Below, piece by piece: positions 45,713-56,300 of a DNA stretch of 64,000 bases. The notes below the pieces were generated by a model. It was not told the origin of the DNA, searched no databases, and saw nothing but the letters and a program-made list of their open reading frames with translations. This DNA comes from Dolomedes plantarius (lineage: Eukaryota > Arthropoda > Arachnida > Araneae > Dolomedidae). The stretch's first letter is position 1. Each line of letters begins with the position of its first letter. The stretch covers positions 205,175,161-205,239,160 of the forward strand of contig OU015490.1 in assembly GCA_907164885.2 (NCBI GenBank). Reading direction: 5' to 3'. Both the position numbers and the translations under genes were made by a program.

Positions 45713-46831
45713 TTACTGCCGGCGCAGAGTGTCTATTAATGATATATATGTTATGACAGTTCCCATATAGACCAAAATAAAGTTTTTCTTGATAGGGATT
45801 CCACCAGATATCGTCATGTTCAATTCTTTATCGATATATCTGAGAAACAGAAGGTGTCTGAGGTCAGATTCCACGGGATTATCAGGGAGGTGACTTGCTT
45901 CTTCTGTGATTTCAGAAGACATACTGGACACTCTGCTAGCCACAAAACAAAGAATCGTCAAAGTAAAAATACTGTGTGTTGTTAGTAAGCAAATAAGCGC
46001 CGTATACAGTGCTTTAAAACTTAGTAAATACACGTTGTTAAAAAGAAGGTTGTATGTAAAAAACAAACCTGATGTATTAAAAAGTAAGAATAGAAATACC
46101 AATGTCGAATAATCATCGTTGGTTTTTGCAACTCTATTCTTTATATTCATAAATGTTTGCAAAAGGTATTTGTAGTTCGGAATTTCGTTCGAAGATAATA
46201 ATTTTTTAAAGGACAGTAAATTGCAGATATGCTGGAAACAAACACTTACGTACAAAATACAAAAAGTATTCATAGGCATATAAATTCCTAAAATGAATAG
46301 GAGTTCAAATAAAATACTTATAATTCTGTCTGCAGTCGGGGAAGTTAGTTGATATCCAAACAAAATGAAACTTGCACTTGGATAATCCTTTCCGAAAACA
46401 CCTAATAATATCTGCATTAACGAATAAATAGCAAAGATCAAGATACTATATACTGCGAAGAAAAGTATTTTGCTGTCATAAGTTTTGGAATTGTAAATCT
46501 GATCTGAACTGCGTGAACTGACAGTTGTTATTCGATGTTTCTCTGAGTTAAGTCTCCTAAAATAGGAGATAAGCAGAAATCGGAAAATGCTTCCTACTGC
46601 ATAAGCGAAACCTGTTCCTATAAGTACGGGAGAAGTGAAGGAAACTACTCTTCCCATTTCAACCATCATAGATAATGAAAATAGAACAAATAAAATAGAA
46701 ATGAAAAAGCTCGTAATATTAAAAATGTGGTCCAATAAAATGTCTTTACCGGACCTCGAGGAACGAAATCTATAAATAAGACTCAAACGAAACATATATA
46801 TTAACGATCTAGGTACAAAATAATATTCCAT
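45713..46831 (-). CDS. Gustatory receptor-like seven-transmembrane protein
   Basis: A single-exon frame of 372 residues from ATG (46829-46831) to TAA (45713-45715); a longer frame with a TTG start adds five codons and is less likely. Seven hydrophobic helices can be placed, the first over FFISILFVLFSLSMMV and the last over NFILVYMGTVITYISLI. The C-terminal TYISLIDTL corresponds to the insect/arachnid GR signature TYhhhhhQF, with the final QF replaced. Length, lack of signal peptide and helix pattern fit the arthropod GR/OR-type chemoreceptor superfamily (ligand-gated cation channels in sensory neurons). The stop codon overlaps an AATAAA. The locus has a degenerate paralogue at 4-9 kb, so this belongs to a duplicating family. 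The ligand cannot be inferred. A Tc1- or virus-derived protein is ruled out by topology. Confidence 0.72.
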   Translation of the reverse strand: MEYYFVPRSLIYMFRLSLIYRFRSSRSGKDILLDHIFNITSFFISILFVLFSLSMMVEMGRVVSFTSPVLIGTGFAYAVGSIFRFLLISYFRRLNSEKHRITTVSSRSSDQIYNSKTYDSKILFFAVYSILIFAIYSLMQILLGVFGKDYPSASFILFGYQLTSPTADRIISILFELLFILGIYMPMNTFCILYVSVCFQHICNLLSFKKLLSSNEIPNYKYLLQTFMNIKNRVAKTNDDYSTLVFLFLLFNTSGLFFTYNLLFNNVYLLSFKALYTALICLLTTHSIFTLTILCFVASRVSSMSSEITEEASHLPDNPVESDLRHLLFLRYIDKELNMTISGGIPIKKNFILVYMGTVITYISLIDTLRRQ

Positions 46832-47990
46832 ATTTGTTACACGCAAATTTGCGATACTGTATTTCAGTATATTGTTAAAACTATGTACAAACGATACATT
46901 AAATTAACACGTATTTTAAATTCTTTACCGTAACTTTTGAAACTCTAAGGGTGAGTTGCATCAAATTCCGTTATGATTTTTCCACATGTTAGAATTCTTT
47001 GTTATAATTAAAACAATATTTGATTTATTTAAGCAAATTTGACTTACTTTACATCCTGGTTTCAATCTATTTAATGTTTTTTTACTTAGTTTTTAAACAT
47101 CATGGAACTACCTTATTATTAAATTACCTATGAAAATTTCTCAATTATAATTTCACATCTATTCCGCCAATACCTACGGATACAGAGCACTCTTATCAGA
47201 AATTGTACGGTCACTTTTTAGCTTCACTTTTGTTAACTATCGATAATACCGATAAACTTCCTTAATGAAAATTGCTGAAAAAACTGTTGAAAGAAAGAAT
47301 TTTATTCGCTGATAACGCAGAACATTCTAGTATCGTTATAATCTTTTTGATATGTAGAAAACGACTTCTTTTTTGTCCGTTAAGATGCACTGAAGGATTT
47401 CTTAAAAGCCGCAGTCATCGTAAAACATTTCTTATAGAATGTAAAGAATAAATTCAATCATCATTATTTTGGGCTCTTAAATGCTTGCATTCGGCTGCTG
47501 TTCAGTTTCGATAGTAATCACAATAAACTAAATGATTTTAAATATATACCCAAAGAATTGTGATCACTGCATAGCACCTTTTCTTAAGATTTCCTGGACA
47601 GTATATGATTTCTATCAAAGATGTAAATTGATAGTTAACACATGTTCATTTATAAGCTTTCCCATATATGAATTATTCCCATATGTGAAATTCAGAAACA
47701 CATCATAATACTTTTAAGATTACGAACATAATGGTAGTTCTATAATGCGAAATTATCCATTTTAGTGTCTGCAAACATTTCACTTTTGACGGACACTTTG
47801 AACTGCGAAAATCGGTTTTCAATCGATCACTTTGACACGAACATCATTGTGATAAATATCAATCCCGTTAAAAGGTTTTTAGTAATGCAGGATATATTTA
47901 ATTATCTCAATAAGTTTTTAATGTACCGTTCAAATTATTTTATCGAGAATTTTAATCATTACGGTAATGATGTGAGTGTTTAATTAGCAC
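46832..47990. repeat. Upstream flank of receptor, copy 2 (reference copy)
   Basis: Pairs with 7920-9090 and, in part, with 9480-9960. Non-coding; the short frame at 47765-47983 is not conserved between copies. Presumably includes the receptor promoter, but no TATA box can be assigned with confidence. Confidence 0.8.
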
Positions 47991-47996
47991 TAACTT

Positions 47997-48012
47997 TCTC
48001 TCTCTCTCTGTG

Positions 48013-48060
<48 letters not shown>
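47997..48060. repeat. Compound (TC)n-(TA)n microsatellite
   Basis: TCTCTCTCTCTG followed by GTATGTATATA and pure TA to 48060, ending at the pogo left terminus. Confidence 0.95.
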
Positions 48061-48063
<3 letters not shown>

Positions 48064-50538
48064 TAAAAATTGTTTATAAGAACACCGGATATAAAAACAT
48101 ATCGCTTAAAAGAACGGAATTATTAGTTCCCGGCCAATTCTCATGTGTTATAATGGATACAAAATCCGGTTATAATAACATCGTTAATAAGAAGATATCG
48201 CTTTTAGTGACTTAAAATTAATTGGCGTCTGGGAAAATAAATCGCTTATAAGAACATGTTAATTGTGAACGGACGGGAAGTAGCAGCACGTTGTACTTCA
48301 ACCATTTATCCATTTTTTTATCTAAAATAAAACCCAACTCTCATGAACTAATTCGGCTGTGGTCAGCCCTCATAAAATAGGGGTTGCTAAAAAAGTGTGC
48401 CTCCAGAAAACCGTCAATAAAACAAAACTTGCCAAGAAAATTGGGCCACAGCCCATATCCCTAGTGACTGGGACATAATGATCGGAAGTGCTGACTCCAC
48501 CAAGCCAGTCCCCTAAAACTTCCCCCCACCAGTGGAGAACGATAAGAAAAATTTATGAGGTGCGGAACCAACCCAAACGGTAGCAGACATTCCAGACTAG
48601 TGACGAGAGGAAAGAGTGCAGAGCATTTACAACTCTTTCTGCAGCCGAAAATACATCACAGTCTGTACCTCCACATATTCAATGATGAGTGCAAAACGTA
48701 AAACTTTCACGGTTGAGGAAAAAATTCGTATAATTTCCAGATTAGAAAACGGTGAAAAAAATGGAGCATTAGCGAACGAATTAAAGGTGAGTCATGCCAC
48801 GATTTCAATTATTTTTAAAAATAGGGAAAAATTAAAAGAAGAATTTGAAAAAGATCGGACTAAAATTAAGAAACTTCGAAAAAGTCCACATGCTGACATA
48901 GAAGAAGCCCTTTTGCAATGGTTTAAAATTCAAAGGAGTGCCAAAATTCCCCTAAGCGGGCCGATTTTGCAAGCAAAAGCAAATAAATTTGCGAAGATCT
49001 TTAAAAAATATGATTTCGTTCGTTCAGCTTTGTGGATCCAGAGATTTCTTGAGAGGCATTCCATTGTGTTCGGGAGAATCAGTGGAGAATCGAAGGCCGT
49101 ACAACCAGGAGTTTCTGATAACTGGCTTAAAACCGTTTTGACTGCGTTAAGAGATGGCTATGAAGATCTTCAACGCTGACGAAACTGGGCTATTTTATAG
49201 GATGACCTCGGATAGGACGTTGCTTTTCAAACACGAAAACTGCAGTTGTGGTAAACTTTCAAAAGAAAGGATAACAGTTATGGTTGCTGCAAATTTAACT
49301 GGAACTGAAAAATTGAAGCTTTTAGTGATCGGTAAATACAAAAATCTGAGGGCATTTAAAAATATAAAATCGCTGCCAGTTGATTATCATTCGAATTCTA
49401 AAGCTTGGATGACGGGAGAAATCTTTGGAAACTGGTAACGGAAGTGGGACCAAGAACTTATTAAACAAAAAAAGAGAATTCTTATTGTGGACAATTGGCC
49501 AGCCCACCCTCCGGTTCAAGGTCTTCGTGGCATTAAATTAACTTTTCTTCCTCCCAACACAACCTCCGTATTACAGCCTATGGACACAAGGTGTCATTAA
49601 GTCCTTAAAACTTCATTTCAAGAAGAACTTGATTCTACAGATCATCGACGATAATGAAAATAAGAAAGAACCGAAGATTCCAATACTGAATGCTATCATC
49701 ATGCTAGAAAAGGCGTGGAATAATGTTAAACCTTTAACGATTTCTAATTGTTTCCGGCATGCATGGTTTTCTTAGGGGTGAAAATCCTTCCATTTTTCAA
49801 ATTCAAGACGCTAGAAATGAAACGCTTCAAGACTGGGCTCGAGATTTGCCAATAGAACAATATTCACTTCAGGAATATGAAGACATAGATTTGGCTCTTG
49901 CAACACATGGGAATATAACGGATGAAGATATTGTTGCAGGCTTAAATGCAGAAATTTCTGGCAGAGATGATGATATTGACGACAGTGCCAGTTTAGAAGA
50001 TCATTTGAACGAGTTTTCTTGCCCAAGTTTAAAAGAAATGTTTTCAGCAATCAATACCGTTAATAAATTTTTAGCTTGCAATGATGATTTTGTGAAGGAT
50101 CCGATAAAAAAAGCTGTGAAACAACTTGTCGTGATAACCGAAAATTGTTTTTATTTACAAAAAAAAAAAAAAAAACTAAACAAACAAATATTACTGACTT
50201 TTTTTCGGTAAATCCATAAACATGTAAAAACAAAATATTGCATTATGTATGTACATTCATAATAGCTATATAATTTTATTAATTTTTCTTTTTAACATTT
50301 TTAGAACTATTTATTTGAAAAAGTTTAAAGAAACTTATTTATATGAAAATAAGCAGTGTGTTTTTCCCTGATTGAACTTGAACCTCTTAACCATTTTTTG
50401 AATGTCATGTTTCAGGTGTAAATAGAAATTATGTGACAATGAATTTGGTATTTTCAGCAGTTTTAAGTCATCTATCGGTTATAAAAACTATCGATTATAA
50501 GAAAGTCCCCTGGATGTTCTTATAGACGATTTTTACTG
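48061..50538 (+). mobile_element. pogo/Tigger-type transposon relic, 2.48 kb
   Basis: Ends are inverted: CAGTAAAAATTGTTTATAAG at the left and CAGTAAAAATCGTCTATAAG on the complementary strand at the right, flanked by TA (48059-48060, 50539-50540). Subterminal TTATAAGAACA motifs recur at both ends. The interior carries a broken DDE transposase. The length matches Tigger-class elements. Confidence 0.9.
48679..50211 (+). pseudogene. pogo/Tigger transposase pseudogene
   Basis: Starts at ATG 48682 or 48685 (MMSAKRKTFT). Domains in order: CENP-B-type HTH (FTVEEKIRIISRLENGEK), second HTH_Tnp_Tc5-like domain with ALWIQRFLERH, then the DDE core: FNADETGLFYR (first Asp), ILIVDNWPAHPP (second Asp) and LQPMDT (third Asp position), and an acidic C-terminal region (49759-50211). 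Defects: a frameshift near 49165, a stop at 49436-49438, an extra base near 49585, and another shift before 49759. The family is nuclear, TA-specific, and related to CENP-B. Confidence 0.88.
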
Positions 50539-50642
50539 TACAGTCGCCCGCAAATCTATTTGAGCAACGGTACCGTTTCGAAATTTTTCAAAATCCATGG
50601 ATCACGAAATAAAAATTTCATTGAATGCTAAAACAAAAAAAA

Positions 50643-50726
50643 ATCCATGAGCTTAGGGATTTCGTAGATGAGCACAAACCTGATCTAATTCTTCTACAAG
50701 AAACTCACCAGGGGATAAACTATACA
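50643..50726 (+). pseudogene. LINE endonuclease fragment (left arm)
   Basis: Translates to HELRDFVDEHKPDLILLQETH, the N-terminal motif of the apurinic endonuclease domain of non-LTR retrotransposons (the LQET motif precedes the catalytic Glu). It stops at TAA 50727-50729. Mirrored on the minus strand at about 58791-58874. Confidence 0.7.
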
Positions 50727-51145
50727 TAACTAACCACAATACCTATAGGTTCGACTACAACAACCCCTTCACGTTATTAATGCAACTGTAATTTCTAACA
50801 TTTACATCAGCACAATCACCATCATATCCACCTAGCCACTGTTTCTAAAGTAACAGCCATGAACAAACCAACTGCTAGTTCATCAAAATTGAACAATTCT
50901 GAAAGTGCTGATGGGGATTTTCAAATCAAAAGTATTCAACAGAGTAAAGGTAATAGAATAATTAATATAGAAACTTTGATTAATATATTTTCAATTCTCT
51001 GTTGCCCAAATTGTTTTGCTTCAGGACTGAAATTGACTGAGTCACGTGTAAATAAGTAGTCTTAACTTATTGTATGTATTTTATGTAATTTAAATGAATT
51101 TACATCGACCCCTAAACCTATGCAAACAAGCAACTTAAGGCGACA

Positions 51146-52570
51146 ATGGACCTTCAGATTGACAAAAATATGTCTCAAAAACGATTTTTTTTTTCGGAAA
51201 ATGATTCTGCAACTCATCAGCTTTAAATTAAAAAAAAAAAGTTATATTGATCCAATCATTATTAACCGAGTTATAAGTATTTTTCCAAACGTAAACAATG
51301 GAAATGTTACGTTAAATTAAAACTTTAAAAGCTATTTTCTCAAAGAAACTTTTCATGTCGTTTCGGTAAGTTCAAAATGTTCCATGCGTCATAATTTTTC
51401 TTGAATTTTCATAAAATTTCATAAAATGATTATTTATATATGTTAGAATAAAACTTGGTGATAAATTCATTATACTATTTTAAAACACCCTAAAATTTTT
51501 ACAATAAAAAAAAAATTTTGATAAAATTTTGCATAAAATGACCTATTTTTATCGATTTCTTTTCTAGTTTTTATAAATATGGCTGTAAATCTAATATTAC
51601 TACTAACTTTTATTATAACTATATAAAGCTAGCTTAAGAAAGAAAATTAGATATCTGAGACAAAAATGGATGCACATGGAGCATTTTTAAGTTGAGAAAT
51701 TAACAAACTGATTTTAATTAATATCTTAATTAATTACATTCTGATGTTTTTTTAATTTAGCATTTTCATCTCTAAACACCACTGTATAAGTATACAAAAT
51801 TTCATAGCAATTGGTTGATAAATAATAAAAAAAAAGTGTTTCATGGTCCATTGTCGGGACAGTAGACTTTCAAAATTGTGAAATTTGTCCAAAAATTCGA
51901 TTTTTATTTTTTATTTTATTGAATTGTGAAACTACGGACGAGTAGAAATGTGTCGCAAAAAGAATTTTTAATTTCTGCGATTACTTTCCTAGTTATAGGC
52001 ATTTGCATTTAATTTAGATATTATGTGGTTACTAACAGCAATAACTTTAAATGTGTTTTTCTCAAAATAAAAATTTTCATGTTATACGAATATTCAAACT
52101 ACTCCAGGCACATTTCTAATGATCGTATTGCTTTGAAATTTAAGTTTTATATACTTAACTGTATATCAAATAAATATTATTGAGAAAAATTATGCTTCGT
52201 AGCTCAAGATTTCTAAATATTGTACTTGAAAAGATGATTTATAGGTATTTTGCGTAATAAAAAGGGTGTTTTCACTATTATTTTTTTCTCTTTATATTTT
52301 TAATGAATGCTTAAAATAAGCAATAATTTTCGTTGTTAGTTCTATAAGGTATCCTGTAAATAAAAATGACCATATTATATGCAAAAGAAATGCGCTTGGA
52401 GCGTTTTTAATGAGGCCAATTTTTGATATAATTAATAATTCATGATTCATAAATTATTAATATTTCATCTTTAAATTTTAACCACTTTTACATATCTATG
52501 GTACTAATTACATATTCAAATTTCAAGCAAATCCATTCAAAACAAAAAAAAGTTAGGTTTGAAGGTCCAC
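51146..52570. repeat. Two diverged tandem units of about 710 bp
   Basis: Unit 1 (51146-51853) and unit 2 (51854-52570) share order of ACAATGGACC or complement at the junctions, an AAATRTGTCKCAAAAA block, TGGAGC-TTTTTAA, ATTTCATCTYTAAA and a CAAATTTCA-AGCAA block. Similarity is moderate. Mirrored at 56947-58371. The short frames shared by both arms (e.g. 51120-51320, 52488-52694) are not recognised. Confidence 0.55.
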
Positions 52571-53216
52571 TGTCCCCATTGAAAATATTTTGCCTCATAA
52601 CACAGGGAAGTAATTTACTAATATGTTGTTGAAAAAAAAAAAAGTGAAATATATTGGTTAGATTTTGTTTTAGAAGATTTGGCGTAAACGCCAATTTTTA
52701 CTAAAAATTACCCAAATTTGAAAAGTTACTGAAATATTCATTAAATTTTTTTTTTTAATTCATGGTTTTATTCCCTGTTCTAACTAAAAACACTTGTGTT
52801 TCAAAAAAAAGGTAGGCACATACCTTAATAACTTAAAATTTATCTCCCGGTTTCAAACAAGGAGCTTGTATTTAATTAAATCTAAAATTATTAGTCCTAC
52901 CTCTTGTTGAAATTAAAATTAAAATGTATCTGTAGATATTTAAAAAGTTTTTTATCCACAATGTACTAAATCTTGAAAATTACTCCATCCCGCTCTATTA
53001 GTTTTGATGAAGTGAAGTTCAGTTAAACTGTACTAAGCGTTAACCTCATAAAATGAGATCAGTCAGCAACAGTCTGGATAGAAGTTCCTGGGAACTGGTT
53101 CCCTCTACTTCTAAAAATATCTTTTATTTTACAGGAGCTTCTAGGTCTCTTCCTATTGAAAGGTTTCTTGTAATCATAGATTTTAGTAATGTGATATTTT
53201 GCACAGTAAGATAAAA

Positions 53217-53218
<2 letters not shown>

Positions 53219-53262
<44 letters not shown>
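53219..53262. repeat. (AT)22 microsatellite, left arm
   Basis: 44 bases here, 42 bases in the mirror tract at 56257-56298; the only arm length difference found. Confidence 0.9.
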
Positions 53263-53270
<8 letters not shown>

Positions 53271-53639
53271 CACGTTAATTGTGATGCGTTTTTGGTGATA
53301 ATTTTACAGAATTCACAAATGTCTTTACAACATCTCTTATTTAGTAAAAGTGTCTTGAAAACTTTTAATTTTCCTCTGAAGGGATTAATTCTTTAAAAGT
53401 TTTGATATTAAAAAAAATATCTTGATCATAAAATGATTAAATATTTTGTTACGATACCATAGTTTTTTATGTTGTACATTCCATGTATGCAAAAACTTAA
53501 CTCGCATAACTTTTATTATAAAAAATGTTTATATGAAATGTTTCACTCTAGTTTATTGGTATTTAAGTAAACTTATTCACAAATTTAGCGTCTCCGTGAA
53601 AGCTTGACTGCGTGTCCAATCTTTTTTTGAAGGTAAGTT

Positions 53640-53900
53640 CATTCTCGTTTAGAATATTTTTTTTTTTCATATCTAAATTACGTGACCCCACTGCATAACG
53701 GAGTGGGGATTCATTTCTGTAATTTCTAACCAGCACCATTGCTTACTAAAAATTGTACTACATATAAATTACTTGACTTTACTGCATAATGCAGAGGGGT
53801 TTCATTTCTAACATCAGCACGATTGCTTACTAAAAATTTTACTATACCTAAATTACCCGACTGTACAGCATAATGTAGTGGGGTTCCAGTCACGTGTAAG
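53640..53900 (-). pseudogene. Ankyrin-repeat gene fragment (left arm)
   Basis: Mirror of 55625-55855; reads on the minus strand. See that entry for the motif evidence. Confidence 0.75.
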
Positions 53901-54415
53901 TCTTAACTTATTGTATGTATGTTATGTAATTTAAATAAGTTATTTATGCAACGCACGCATTACTAAAACACCAGTACATAACCAAATTGTTCCCCCAAAA
54001 TATTCGCGTAAATAAAATACAATCAGATATAACACATTTCCCATGCAATTTATAAAGTCCCCCAAAATACATATAAATGCACACTAACACAAAACAAAAT
54101 AATATATTTTTCACAATACTCAATTCTACATTTTAAACTATTGCCTCATTTACATTTAAATTAGTTTTCGCGGGACTTTTATTTTTAAGAAATAATTATT
54201 ACCTTATCCGAAAGAATAGTACTGATTATAATAAATCTTCTTCCTAGCAGTTTACAAAGTTAGAGCTCTATTTTAATTAATCCCTGTCGACATAATTACA
54301 ATAATACACAAAACAAAACATTTCTACACTTTATAATTCCAATTTTCATTTCGTGAGGTGGATGTGCGTTTAACTTAACGACCTAAGGTCTTAATTAATA
54401 ATGAGCTCCAATTAT

Positions 54416-55103
54416 TGTATGTATGTTATGTAATTTAAATAAGTTATTTATGCAAAAAAAAAGTAAAACTGTGTTCAAATAGAGGTAAAATATTAAAAGG
54501 TAGCTGAGTGAAATTTCACTGGTGTTAATTAAAACTATTAACTGATTAAAATAACCTTTAGTTTGGCCGTAAGGTTAGATTTTCGAAAACGTATTTTTCC
54601 TCTCTCAAACCCTTGATAATGTCTTACGTGAAATCTGATACTTAACTTTGAACCATTTTGGAAATTCCCCCTTCCTAGAATGGAATACAGATGGCCATCA
54701 GAATGGCTTACAGATGTTTGACTTAGAGGGGGGCGCGGAAGGTTACGCTCTGTGATGAGTCAACTAAAAAGCTTTGTAAGTTTCAAAGCCCACGCTTTTT
54801 TTAATGCTAAGAAAAAAAATAATATGGCAAGCGGCAGATCGAAATGTGCAAAGTCTGTGGTGCTGGGCCGTTTGTATAACATTCTAAAATGCTTTTTAAG
54901 TTGGAACTCCTTACTTGTCTTCTCCTGCGGATGAACACAATGTAATTCGTCCTTTAGTTGGATTTAAAAGCGATACGTGCTACAACGTCTCCGCAAAGAT
55001 CTTCTGCACTATCTTTTTATTTTTCAAATTTTTCAGATTTTTCTTCAGTCGACTCAAGGTAAAGTTAAGATTTTTTTTGTTGGTTAAGTTTTTTAATCTT
55101 TTC
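54416..55103. other. Unique spacer at the palindrome centre
   Basis: 688 bp not repeated in either arm, apart from its first 40 bases (TGTATGTATGTTATGTAATT onward), a direct copy of 53914-53953 in the left arm, with an inverted counterpart at 55566-55608. Short frames at 54752-54934 and 54915-55124 have no known relatives. The 54660-54890 part is less AT-rich. Confidence 0.7.
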
Positions 55104-56248
55104 ATAATTGGAGCTCATTATTAATTAAGACCTTAGGTCGTTAAGTTAAACGCACATCCACCTCACGAAATGAAAATTGGAATTATAAAGTGTAGAAATG
55201 TTTTGTTTTGTGTATTATTGTAATTATGTCGACAGGGATTAATTAAAATAGAGCTCTAACTTTGTAAACTGCTAGGAAGAAGATTTATTATAATCAGTAC
55301 TATTCTTTCGGATAAGGTAATAATTATTTCTTAAAAATAAAAGTCCCGCGAAAACTAATTTAAATGTAAATGAGGCAATAGTTTAAAATGTAGAATTGAG
55401 TATTGTGAAAAATATATTATTTTGTTTTGTGTTAGTGTGCATTTATATGTATTTTGGGGGACTTTATAAATTGCATGGGAAATGTGTTATATCTGATTGT
55501 ATTTTATTTACGCGAATATTTTGGGGGAACAATTTGGTTATGTACTGGTGTTTTAGTAATGCGTGCGTTGCATAAATAACTTATTTAAATTACATAACAT
55601 ACATACAATAAGTTAAGACTTACACGTGACTGGAACCCCACTACATTATGCTGTACAGTCGGGTAATTTAGGTATAGTAAAATTTTTAGTAAGCAATCGT
55701 GCTGATGTTAGAAATGAAACCCCTCTGCATTATGCAGTAAAGTCAAGTAATTTATATGTAGTACAATTTTTAGTAAGCAATGGTGCTGGTTAGAAATTAC
55801 AGAAATGAATCCCCACTCCGTTATGCAGTGGGGTCACGTAATTTAGATATGAAAAAAAAAAATATTCTAAACGAGAATGAACTTACCTTCAAAAAAAGAT
55901 TGGACACGCAGTCAAGCTTTCACGGAGACGCTAAATTTGTGAATAAGTTTACTTAAATACCAATAAACTAGAGTGAAACATTTCATATAAACATTTTTTA
56001 TAATAAAAGTTATGCGAGTTAAGTTTTTGCATACATGGAATGTACAACATAAAAAACTATGGTATCGTAACAAAATATTTAATCATTTTATGATCAAGAT
56101 ATTTTTTTTAATATCAAAACTTTTAAAGAATTAATCCCTTCAGAGGAAAATTAAAAGTTTTCAAGACACTTTTACTAAATAAGAGATGTTGTAAAGACAT
56201 TTGTGAATTCTGTAAAATTATCACCAAAAACGCATCACAATTAACGTG

Positions 56249-56300
<52 letters not shown>

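Larger units (their letters stand above)
50541..54415 (+). repeat. Left arm of the 8.4-kb palindrome
   Basis: 3875 bp, inverted at 55104-58976. Outer tip CAGTCGCCCGCAAATC. Every homopolymer I compared (at least ten A/T runs) is the same length in the two arms; the only length difference found is the (AT)n tract at 53219-53262 (44 against 42 bases). Contains, in order: a LINE endonuclease fragment, an ankyrin remnant, two diverged tandem units of about 710 bp, the microsatellite, and ankyrin-repeat relics on the minus strand. Confidence 0.97.

Noticed and set aside
45713..46846. Receptor start at 46846
   Set aside because: That codon is TTG; the first ATG is five codons downstream at 46829-46831 and aligns with the degraded start of the paralogue.
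50859..51059. 66-aa frame identical in both palindrome arms
   Set aside because: Identity follows from the inverted repeat and is not evidence of selection; no family match.
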